From Acidobacteriota bacterium (GTDB taxonomy: Bacteria; Acidobacteriota; Blastocatellia; Chloracidobacteriales; Chloracidobacteriaceae), in contig JACQXX010000111.1 of the NCBI GenBank assembly GCA_016208495.1, positions 5,934 to 69,933 of the forward strand: 64,000 nucleotides of DNA. Direction: 5' to 3'. Each line of letters starts with the position of its first letter. The first letter of the stretch is position 1. This document shows, piece after piece, positions 1 through 9,400 of the stretch. The notes beneath the pieces are model-generated. The model did not search any database. It was not told the origin of the DNA and worked only from the letters and a program-made list of their open reading frames with translations. A program made the position numbers and the translations under genes.

Positions 1-188
1 CGCCCCCATGGGCGCGGGCGAAGTGGGGAGAAACAATGGGTAGCCCTTGGATCCGGTGGTAGGCCCAAAGCAGCCAACCGACCGGCTATCCGACCGGCAA
101 CGCTTCGCGGTGCAAAACCAAAACCTGGGCGTAACAGGACGCCCCGCCCCCAGGAACTTATTTTTTAACGCTCCCTAAGGGTTTCGAA
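1..188. other. GC-rich stretch with terminator-like hairpin
   Basis: No coding region is convincing here. The stretch is rich in short self-complementary runs. A hairpin with stem GGGCGT (127-132) and ACGCCC (139-144), nested inside CCTGGG and CCCAGG, is followed by a T-run at 161-166. That looks like the intrinsic terminator of a plus-strand gene or structured RNA that begins before the window. I could not match it to a known RNA family by eye. Confidence 0.4.
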
Positions 189-244
189 AACCCTGAACCC
201 TGAACCCTGAACCCTGAACCCTGAACCCTGAACCCTGAACCCTA
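189..244. repeat. 7-bp tandem repeat AACCCTG, 7 perfect units plus AACCCTA
   Basis: Seven perfect heptamers followed by one variant unit end two bases before the arsC ATG, where a Shine-Dalgarno would be expected. The left flank TCGAAAACCC is shared with the heptamer arrays at 22692 and 33555, so this is one member of a dispersed family. Confidence 0.95.
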
Positions 245-245
245 T

Positions 246-668
246 ATGAATCAACCGCTTCGAACACTCATCCTTTGTACTGGAAATTCCGCCCGCAGCC
301 AGATGGCTGAAGGGTTACTCCGCCACGATGGCGGCCCGGCGTTTGAAGTCCATTCGGCTGGAACCAAACCGAGCCTGGTCCGCCCAGAAGCCATTGCTGC
401 GTTGCGTGAAATCGGCATTGACATCACCAGTCACTGGTCAAAATCGGTGAATGATTTCGCCGGGCAGGAATTTGACTATGTGATCACTGTGTGTGACAAC
501 GCCAAAGAAAATTGCCCTTATGTTCCAGCCAAAATCCGGCGCATCCACTTCAGCTTTGACGATCCGGCTGCCGTCACAGGAACTGACGAAGAACGACTGG
601 CTGAATTTCGACGCGTGCGCGATGAAATCCGTACCTGGCTCACTGACTTTATTCAGGAGGTTCAATAA
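246..668 (+). CDS. arsC: arsenate reductase, thioredoxin-coupled type
   Basis: A 140-residue cytoplasmic protein of the low-molecular-weight phosphatase fold that reduces arsenate to arsenite. The N-terminal P-loop has Cys11 and Arg17 (CX5R), and Cys83 and Cys90 complete the three-cysteine relay of pI258-type thioredoxin-dependent ArsC. Asp105 in the DDP motif is the expected general acid. Length matches the family (about 130-140). The ATG follows the heptamer array directly and I see no Shine-Dalgarno, so translation may be leaderless or use a distant site. No arsB, acr3 or arsR lies downstream. The next gene starts 6 nt after the stop and is probably co-transcribed. Confidence 0.93.
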   Translation: MNQPLRTLILCTGNSARSQMAEGLLRHDGGPAFEVHSAGTKPSLVRPEAIAALREIGIDITSHWSKSVNDFAGQEFDYVITVCDNAKENCPYVPAKIRRIHFSFDDPAAVTGTDEERLAEFRRVRDEIRTWLTDFIQEVQ

Positions 669-674
669 ACACCT

Positions 675-1238
675 ATGGAACACTTAGAGATTGCCGCCGC
701 CATTTCACTGGCCCTTTTTTCAATCTTTGCCGCCGTTGACGGCATTTATTTGCACCTGTGGAAATATCGCCTTCATGCCCGACCAGAAACTGTTTTTGAG
801 CATAAATTGCACACGTTACGGGCATTTTTGTTTATTCCAACCCTGTATTTGCTGTTTGCGAATAATTCAGCCGGAATCGCGCTCTGGGTGGGTTTACTGT
901 TTGTATTGATTGGTTTTGTCGTCGAATTTTGGGACGTGTTTTCCGAAAACGAGAGCCGAAGAGAACTGGGTGGGTTGACCTCGTTTGAATATGCCCTTCA
1001 CGTAGCAATTACCATTTTTCAGGTACTGGCCCTGGCGTTCCTTTTTGCTAGCAAGCCGCTGGCTGCCTGGAGCCTTGATGCTGGTGTCCTTTTGCCAACC
1101 AGCCTGACACCATTTCTGAAAATGACCGGTACCAATACACTGATTGGAACTCTGGTGATGGCCGGTCTGCATGTCTGGCTCCTGCGCCCACAATATCGCC
1201 AGGGAAACCGCCTGATTGTCGTTCGAACCTGCTGCTAA
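675..1238 (+). CDS. polytopic membrane protein of unknown function
   Basis: A 187-residue, strongly hydrophobic protein with about five membrane segments (roughly 5-25, 48-64, 69-88, 107-128, 150-170). A charged loop HLWKYRLHARPETVFEHKLHT follows the first segment, and its His and Arg residues could bind a ligand or metal; that is inference. An AGGAGG at 655-660, inside the end of arsC, serves this start. The short spacing implies one transcript with arsC, but nothing in the sequence shows a role in arsenic resistance. I do not recognise the family. Confidence 0.75.
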   Translation: MEHLEIAAAISLALFSIFAAVDGIYLHLWKYRLHARPETVFEHKLHTLRAFLFIPTLYLLFANNSAGIALWVGLLFVLIGFVVEFWDVFSENESRRELGGLTSFEYALHVAITIFQVLALAFLFASKPLAAWSLDAGVLLPTSLTPFLKMTGTNTLIGTLVMAGLHVWLLRPQYRQGNRLIVVRTCC

Positions 1239-1346
1239 AAAGAATGAAGAAAGTGGTTAGTGGTTAGTGGTTAGTTCCTGGTTCTTGGAAGCTATTGATT
1301 TCTAATCACTAACCACTAAATGGCTTCTTCATTCTTCATTCTGCCC
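1239..1346. repeat. word-repeat inverted pair between convergent genes
   Basis: The left arm has GAATGAAGAA followed by repeats of AGTGGTT; the right arm has ACTAACCACTAA followed by TTCTTCATTC, the reverse complement. Between them is the core GCTATTGATTTCTAA (1291-1305), which recurs at 18334, 37189 and 51249. The right arm runs into the last codons of the minus-strand gene. It could act as a bidirectional terminator. Confidence 0.85.
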
Positions 1347-1882
1347 TTGATGACAACTCGATTGAGGTTACTCAGTTTTTCAATATGTGCCTGCCATTGC
1401 TCGTCCAACAGGACTGAAAATTTCCCAGGAAAGGCTTCACCGCTTTTTTTCGGCTTGTATTTGAGCCCTTTGGCGGCTGGCAGGTTTTTGAGTTCTTTCA
1501 ATTGAAGCGTGTCACTTCGGTCACGAACCGCCGAGTCCAGTTCAAAGCGGACAAACAGGACTTCTGATCCGTCTTCGGCTTCAATTTCATCGTCAGCTTC
1601 ATAATAAGGACAGTACGACGGGCTCAATCGGGCATATTCCGCATCCAGAAATCGCTTTTGCTCATCTTCTTCGGCTGCCACAATCGTTCCCCGCGCAAAA
1701 ATTCCGCATTCGTCTTCCTCCATCCAGTTGTCCAGAAAGAAAACCTGGTCACCAACTTTCACCGCGCGGCACGAAATCACACTCCAGCGATCAGTGTAAA
1801 AATGTCCTTGTTCGAGATAGTTCGCCATATCCCAGTAGTCATAGAAAATATCAAGCTGATCAAACAATATTCTGGTTGTCAT
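1316..1882 (-). CDS. hypothetical protein, possible PUA/EVE-like fold
   Basis: A 188-residue acidic cytoplasmic protein. Residues 30-75 (TDRWSVISCRAVKVGDQVFFLDNW) resemble the opening of EVE/PUA-like domains, in which a short beta strand is followed by GDxVFF, but the match is weak. No signal peptide or membrane segment is present. The final residues MKNEEAI and the stop codon are encoded by the dispersed GAATGAAGAA word repeat, so the original C-terminus may have been replaced. The ATG at 1882 has no strong ribosome site. Confidence 0.6.
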   Translation of the reverse strand: MTTRILFDQLDIFYDYWDMANYLEQGHFYTDRWSVISCRAVKVGDQVFFLDNWMEEDECGIFARGTIVAAEEDEQKRFLDAEYARLSPSYCPYYEADDEIEAEDGSEVLFVRFELDSAVRDRSDTLQLKELKNLPAAKGLKYKPKKSGEAFPGKFSVLLDEQWQAHIEKLSNLNRVVIKGRMKNEEAI

Positions 1883-2002
1883 ATGATTCAGGGTTTTGGA
1901 GTTTCAGGGTTTTGGGTTTCAGGCATTGTACCTTGAATTTTCATCCAAAGCCTGTAACTTGTTGCCCATAGATTCAATCCATTCAGTTATTCCAGCAAAA
2001 CC

Positions 2003-2113
2003 CCCGACCCACTCACGAAGGTGGTACTGACAACTGACTCAAATCACCCAGGTGGTTTGACTACTCGCTACTCGCTTTTCTTTCGCTACTTCGCTACTTT
2101 GCTGTTTTCCTCT
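2003..2113. repeat. half element GGTGGTACTGAC plus CTACTCG words
   Basis: Bases 2006-2033 match the right arm of the hairpin element at 32574-32645 (CACTCACGAAGGTGGTACTG). They are followed by CTACTCGC-type words (2060-2100) of the family that forms the large inverted repeat at 50276-50505. This stretch is the leader of the AraC-like gene. Confidence 0.7.
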
Positions 2114-3004
2114 ATGCGCCGATTGTTATTCAAGTCCAATCAGGTACCGGTTTTCAAAATTGACGAGCAGTTCGTTCAGCTTGAAAGCACCGCTTCGCCC
2201 TGGACTGGACTGTGTATTGAAATCCATCGTCTGCCGCCGCTTGAAGACGAACCAGACCTGGTGCCGCATCAACACACGTTGAGCATTCATCTCAGCCCGA
2301 AACCCTGCAATCTGGAATGGAAAATTGGCGGACAGTTTGAAAATCGGGTGATGCGACAGGGGGATGTGTGTCTGTTCCCCGCCCACGCGACACTCCCGGC
2401 AGGTCGGTGGGATCAATCGGTGGATATTCTGCGGGTGGCGATTGAGCCCAGTTTTTTTGATCGCATCGCCGCCCAGGAAGGACTGTCACCCACCAGCGAA
2501 CTCCCGTTGCGGCGCGATATTGTGGACGTAAGAATTTTCAACCTGGCTCAAGTACTCAAGGTTGAACTTGAAGATGATTGCCCCAACGGGGCCTTGTTTG
2601 GTGATTCGATTGGCACCGCTCTGGTCATCCATTTACTCAAGAGTTATGCCACTCGACCACTGGTTATTCCAACGCATACCAACGGACTTGAACCAGCCCA
2701 ACTTCGCCGGGTGACTGATTTCCTGAGAGCCAATCTGGATCAAAAAGTGACGCTCGAACAACTGGCGGAGCTGGTTGATGTCAGTCAGTTTCACTTTGCC
2801 CGGCTGTTTAAGCGCTCAACAGGACTTTCTCCGCACCAATATCTGATCAAGTTGCGGGTCGAACAGGCCAAGGAATTGCTGCTCAACCGAAATTTGACCA
2901 TTGCCGACGTCGCCCAGGCAGTCGGCTTTACCGATCAAAGTCACCTGACCAACCACTTTAAGACCCTGTTGGGTATCTCCCCTGGAAAATATCGTTCCCG
3001 ATAG
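2114..3004 (+). CDS. AraC-family transcriptional regulator
   Basis: A 296-residue regulator. The N-terminal 170 residues look like a cupin-type sensing domain. Residues 190-296 carry two helix-turn-helix units, with the family signatures LAELVDVSQFHFARLFK and IADVAQAVGFTDQSHLTNHFK, ending in GISPGKYR. I prefer the ATG at 2114 because the upstream in-frame extension from 2021 is encoded by word repeats. No Shine-Dalgarno is visible. The sensed ligand and targets are unknown. A terminator lies downstream at 3149-3201. Confidence 0.88.
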   Translation: MRRLLFKSNQVPVFKIDEQFVQLESTASPWTGLCIEIHRLPPLEDEPDLVPHQHTLSIHLSPKPCNLEWKIGGQFENRVMRQGDVCLFPAHATLPAGRWDQSVDILRVAIEPSFFDRIAAQEGLSPTSELPLRRDIVDVRIFNLAQVLKVELEDDCPNGALFGDSIGTALVIHLLKSYATRPLVIPTHTNGLEPAQLRRVTDFLRANLDQKVTLEQLAELVDVSQFHFARLFKRSTGLSPHQYLIKLRVEQAKELLLNRNLTIADVAQAVGFTDQSHLTNHFKTLLGISPGKYRSR

Positions 3005-3148
3005 CAAGAAATTCCTCAGATCCGCACGAAACTCCAAGACAGTTTTCTTCACTTACCGCTACCGTTTTTCACGGGTTCACTCCTCTTTCACTGAACCTAG
3101 AGATCCGTTTCGTCAGAATGGATTTTTGTTCCTAACCCAGAAACCTCA

Positions 3149-3201
3149 CAGACCAGTTCCAGGTGTCAGTCATCCAGGCCGAGACTGGTCTGTTTTTTTT
3201 T
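3149..3201 (+). terminator. intrinsic terminator after the AraC-like gene
   Basis: Stem CAGACCAGT (3149-3157) and ACTGGTCTG (3184-3192), 26-nt loop, then nine T (3193-3201). The rest of the 3005-3453 spacer must hold the promoter of the giant gene, but I cannot single out its boxes. Confidence 0.8.
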
Positions 3202-3448
3202 CGTGCAGGAGTAGATTTTCCATCGCCTGTGTTGGGTGGCGGCGTGTTTTCCTGGGGCAGGAACCTCAAGTATTTCCAGGGGGTTGCCTTCGGCAAACAC
3301 ATTTATGGCATAGGTGACTCTGGTCTCGATTCAAAACTGGGCTTTTTCTGACATACCGTTTCTGGTATACCAGTTGAAACAAAATCCTCCAGACCAAAAA
3401 ATCACCTTCCTGTATCGAGGTTTCGGGAAAATTCCAACAGGAGCCAAA

Positions 3449-3476
3449 GGTATATGCCTTCGTCACGCCATATACC
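3449..3476 (+). promoter_or_regulatory. hairpin enclosing the start codon of the giant gene
   Basis: GGTATATG (3449-3456) is the perfect complement of CATATACC (3469-3476) with a 12-nt loop. The ATG at 3454-3456 lies inside the 5' arm, and the AGGAG ribosome site (3439-3443) lies just outside. It could limit initiation; this is structural inference only. Confidence 0.45.
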
Positions 3477-6400
3477 GTGCACTCCGCTGGCCCGGCTTTG
3501 TCTGGCTGGAGTAATCGGTAGCCTTTTTGTGTCAGTTTCGTTCACTTCCTCTTCCACTCACCATTCCACTTTCCCAACCAAATCCAATTCGCTCACCAAC
3601 AACTTTCACGTTGTCAGCTTCAAGGCTACACAGCGGGGGAATCCACATTTTCAATTTGAGAATGGGATTGAGTTTATTGCCCCTGATGAATCATCGGCAA
3701 AATCAGCAACCACTGACCTGTCTCCGGTCTCACTGGCAACGGCTGACTTTGACAGCGATGGAATGCCGGATGTCATGGCCGGGTATCAAACCGCAACGGG
3801 CGGCATGCTGGTGTTCTATCAAGGTTTGGCCGAAGCCGCTTTCCCAGGTCACCGATCACAAAAATCGGAGCCGATACTGGCATCACCACTGCGGGAAACC
3901 AGCCTGTGGATTTCAGTTCCGACGCGTCCTGATTTCCTCGGCGCCGGTGATTTTAACGGTGATGGAAAAGCTGATATTGCGCTGGCTCGTCGGGGTGATA
4001 CCCGATTGTTTTGGATGGCGGGAACTGGAAAGGGCCAGTTTGCGGAAGCTTCGGTGCGGGGACTTCCGGGCCCACTCACAACCTTGACCACAGGTGATAT
4101 CAACCGGGCCGATGGCCTGTCAGATTTAGTCATCGGCATTGCCACCGAATCCGGCGGTCAATTGTTGTGCTTTGAAGGTCCAGAAGGGGCGCTCCGTGCC
4201 GCGCCGGAAGGGATTGAACTCTCAGCGCCGCCGAGATCCATCTCAATTGGTGAAATTAGTGGAGGTCCGGAAACCGACATTGTGGTTGCTGCGGGCAATG
4301 AACTGGTCCTCATTCAAGGCCGCAACCGGAAACTCTCGATCAGCGATGATGATGTCGCCCCAATCCACATTGATCGGCGGTCATTTCCATTTGGATTGAA
4401 GTCAGTGGTCATCGGCAATTTTTCAGGGAGTGAACACCCCGAACTGGCATTGTTAGCCGATGAAGGGCAGGTTCACCTGTTAAGACACCCGGCCAGAGAT
4501 CAGCTTTCAGATTGGGAACTGGTTCAACTTGGAAAACCGGTCACCACGGCGGAAACGCTGGTTCGCACCCGGTCTTCCAGCCTGGGCCATGATGATTTGA
4601 TTACAGTTGGTCAACCATCCAGTTTGCAGGTCCTGACCTGTTTTTCCGATGACTCGTCAAAAAACCAAAGAACTCCTTCAGCTCTCAAGGCCGTGCAGGT
4701 TGACGTACCTTCAACAGTGGGCCAGCCAGTCCTGGTACTTCCCATGCAGCTCAACGGAGACGGGCTCAATGATCTGGTGGTTTTCCATCAAAACCGCAAG
4801 CGGCCATCCATCATTCAAACCCAGCCGATGGCGACGTTTACAGTCATCAGTACCTCAGACACCGGCGCTGGAAGCGGAACTTCGGGGGATTTGCGCTATT
4901 GCATCACCCAGGCCAATGCTTCGCCCGGTGCCGATACGATCAATTTCAACATTCCTGGGGCCGGAGTTCAGACCATTACTTTAACCGGGCCACTTCCGGT
5001 GATTACCCAACCCGTCACCATTGACGGATACACGCAATCAGGGACATCACCAAACACGCTTGTGGCTGGGAACGATGCCACGTTGCTGGTCGAAATTGAC
5101 GGAACAGGGGTTGGAGTCAATCAGCGGGCACTTGAATTGGGAACTGGTTCGTCAAGTAGTCGCATCCGAGGACTGGTGATGAATCGAACCGCAGCCCTTT
5201 CAGCCACGGCGCTAGGGATTCGGTCCGACACCAACACGATTGACGGGAATTTTTTCGGAGTGAATCCGACTGGAACGACGGATCAGGCCAACCATTTCAG
5301 CCTCCAGATCTTTAGCGGCTCGGGAACGCTGATTGGTGGAACAACACCCCAAGCTCGCAACCTTCTCAGTGGAGCAACCAATGCCAATGTCTTTGTTAAC
5401 AACAGTTCCAATCTTGCGATTCAAGGAAACTACATTGGTCCAAATGCGGCGGGAACGGCTGACCTGACACCAGCGGCCTTCAGTAACGGTGTGTTTTGTT
5501 TCAACTCCAGCTTGCTTGTCTTTGGCGGCACCAGTCCGGGTGCTGGGAACCTGGCGAGTGGGTCCCGAATTTCCCTGTACCTGGCCAATGCGGTTCCCAA
5601 TGCGACAATTCAGGGAAATATTTTTGGACTCAATGCAGCGGGAACGGCGGTCATTCCCACGTTTGCGGGAATCCAGGTCGAAAACAGCGCGGATGCCCTG
5701 GTGGGAGGAACAACCTCAGCCGCACGCAACATTCTCAGTGGAAGCGATATTGGCGTGGGCATCGTGGATGCCACGACCAATGCCATAATCCAGGGCAACT
5801 ACATCGGCACCAACCCGGCGGGGGATATGGCCCTTGGAAACGTCACCGGAATTGGAACCAGCCGATCAACCAGCGGTCATGTGATTGGAGGTACAGCGAC
5901 TGGGGCCCGAAATGTCATTAGTGGAAATACCATCCATGGCATCTATCTCGACGAGTCAACCAATATCACCATTCAAAATAATTTGATCGGTGTGGCCGCC
6001 AATGGCACCAGCCCATTGGGGAACGAAGTCGGCATTGATATCGGCTCCGCCTTTGGGTTTGGGCCAGTTTCAAACACCCTGCTGGGAGGCACCAACCCCA
6101 ATGAAGGCAACGTAATCGCCTTTAGTAACCGACAGGGCGTTTTCGTGGCTAACACCGGCACTGGCAACCGGATCCTCGGCAACCGGATTACCGGCAATGG
6201 ACGCCTGGGAATTGATCTGGCCAATGAAGATCTCACCCTCAATGACGCGCTTGATCCAGATACCGGTGCCAACAATGTTCAAAATTACCCAACCATCAGC
6301 CCGGTTTCAGCCAGTTCGGTCAATGCCACACTCGACAGTTCGACCAGCAACACGGCCTATCCAGTTCGGCTGGAATTTTTTGCCAACGAAGCCTGCGATC

Positions 6401-9400
6401 AATTTGGTGCAGGCGAAGGCGATGAATTCCTGGGCTCAACGTCGCTGGCGGCGCCGGGAACCGTGCTCTTTACCTTCACGCCAGTGGCCGGTAAAGACAT
6501 CATTACGGCCACGGCCACGGATGCCAATGGCAACACCTCTGAATTTTCCATCTGTAACCGGGCGCTCAATATTACCGCCGCGCCGGCGACGGTCACCGAA
6601 GGCAGTCCAGCTTCAAATATGGTGATTGCCAATGTCACCGACCCAAACCAGGCCGTGTTTACACTCAATGTCACCATTAACGGCGGCGCGTCGGCAACCA
6701 GCAATGGCGTGATGATTTCAAACCTCGTGATTGATGAAGCCGGAGCTGTCCACGCCGATGTGGTGGCAGATTGCGATGCGACCGACACGACCTTTACGCT
6801 TTCAGTAACCAACAATGTCAGCCAGATTGACACTGATACTCTGGCGGTGACGGTGACCCCCAATCCGCCACCGACATTGTCCTATGCCAGCCCCCAGTCA
6901 GTCTTGTTGGGAGGCCCTGAAACAATTTTTCCAAGCACCGGACCGCTCGACAACGGAACAATTTCCTCAATTGACCTTCTGAGCATTGTACCCAATACAT
7001 TTACCGGCACGATTCTGGTGGATGACGGAACGGGTGTTGTTTCAGTCACCAATGCCGGGCCGTTGGGGAGTTATGTGGTGACGATTCGCGCCACTGACAA
7101 CTGTGGAGACACAACCGACACCAGTTTCACACTGGATGTCGTGTGTATGGTGATGGTGACGGCCAGCAACACCGGTCCGTACTGCGAAGGCGGCACAATC
7201 CAACTGAACTGCACACCAAACGGTGGAACCGCGCCATATTCATTTGTGTGGAGCGGTCCAGGAGGATTTTCGTCAACCGACCAAAATCCAACTCGCCCAG
7301 CCACAGTAGCCAACGCGGGGCTGTATTCGGTTACGGTTACTGATTCCAACAATTGCAGTTCCACCGCTGCAACCACCACCGTGGTGGTCAATCCATTGCC
7401 GACCGTTTCGGCCAGCAACACGGGACCCTACTGCGAAGGCGGCACCATCCAACTCAATGCTACGCCAGGGGTTGGAACAGCACCGTTCACTTTTAGCTGG
7501 ACCGGGCCCGGAGGGTTTACTTCTTCGGTTCAAAATCCAACCCGTCCAGCCACGACGGCCAATGCCGGGTTGTATTCGGTGACCATCACCGATGCCAACA
7601 ATTGCACGTCATCCGCCGCCGCAACCACCACGGTCGTGGTCAACCCATTGCCAACGGTTTCAGCCGGCAATACTGGTCCTTACTGCGACGGCACCACGAT
7701 TCAACTCAACTCGACTCCATCCGGAAACGGACCGGTTACCTTTAGCTGGACTGGTCCAAATGGCTTTACCTCTTCGGATCAAAATCCAACTCGTCCGGCC
7801 ACGGCGGCCAATGCCGGTCTGTATTCGGTTACGGTCACTGACTCGAATAATTGCGTTTCTTCTCCGGCTGCCACCACCACCGTGGTGGTCAATCCGTTGC
7901 CAACCGTTTCGGCCAGCAACACGGGGCCCTATTGTGAAGGCGTCGGCACCATCCAGCTCAACGCCACTCCATCCGGAAATGGACCATTCACCTTTAGCTG
8001 GACGGGGCCGAACAGTTTTATTTCTTCGGACCAAAATCCAACGCTGGCAGCCACAGCCGCCAATGCCGGTCTGTATTCGGTGACCGTCACGGATGCCAAC
8101 ACTTGCGCTTCGTCCACCGCCGCAACCACCACGGTTGTCGTCAATCCACTGCCGACCGTTTCGGCCAGCAACACCGGCCCGTACTGTGACGGCACAACCA
8201 TTCAACTCAACTCGACTCCATCGGGAAATGGACCGTTTACTTTTAGCTGGACTGGACCCAATGGTTTTACCGCTTCGGATCAAAATCCAACCCGACCGGC
8301 GACAGCGGCCAATGCTGGTTTGTATTCAGTCATGGTCACTGATTCGAATAGTTGTGTTTCATCCACTGCCGCAACCACCACGGTGGTGGTCAATCCACTA
8401 CCGACCGTTTCGGCCAGCAACACCGGGCCGTATTGTGAAGGCGTCGGGGTCATTCAGCTTCAGGCTACTCCGACCGGAAATGGACCGTTCACCTTTAGCT
8501 GGACCGGACCAAACAGTTTCGTGTCAAGCCTTCAAAATCCAACGCTGGCAGCGACCATGGCGAATGCCGGAATGTATTCTGTCACGGTAACTGATTCCAA
8601 CAATTGCAGTTCATCTGTTCCAGCAACCACCCTGGTTGTGGTCAATCCATTGCCGACCGTTTCGGCCAGCAACACCGGGCCGTTTTGCGAAGGCACGACG
8701 ATTCAACTCAACTCAACGCCATCTGGAAACGGCCCATTTAGCTTTAGCTGGACCGGGCCAAATGGATTTACTTCAACACTCCAGAATCCAACGCTGGCGG
8801 CTTTGCTGACCAATGCCGGAGTCTATAACGTCACTGTAACCGATAGTAATACTTGTGTTTCAGTGACGGCTTCGACCACGGTAACCGTCAACCCAGCCAC
8901 TACCATTACTTTGGATCCGGTTTCCGACACGGTGAATTCCGGAGAAACGGCAACATTTACAGTGACAGCGACTGGAACCGGCACCATTACGTTCCAGTGG
9001 TTTTATGACAGCGATTGTGATGGTCCAAATTCAGCGATTGCGCTCAATAACGGAGACCGTGATGGCCGGGTCACCATTACCTCTGATGCTGGCAGTACCA
9101 CGCTCACACTGACCAACGTCATGTTCAGCGAACAAGGCTGTTACTTTGTCCAGGCGGTATCTGACTGCGGCACCGATACCAGTGCCAGCGCGACGTTACA
9201 GGTTCTGGCCACTGAATTGAGCCTGCTGTATGTCGCAGACACCAGCAACAACCGGGTGCAAAAATTTGACGCCACAACCTGGTCAATTATTGGAGCTGGA
9301 ACCACCGGAACTGGCCCCGGTCAATTCCGACTACCAGAAGCCGTTACCGCAGACATCACCGGACAAAGGATTTATGTCGCGGATACCGGAAACAATCGAA

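Noticed and set aside
189-244. Telomere or linear replicon end (CCCTGAA resembles telomeric heptamers)
   Set aside because: Arrays are internal, short, spread over many spacers in both orientations and flanked by genes on both sides.
7071-8283. Long minus-strand frames opposite the giant gene repeats
   Set aside because: Periodic shadows of the 83-84-residue coding repeats, rich in Arg and Gly, no ribosome sites.
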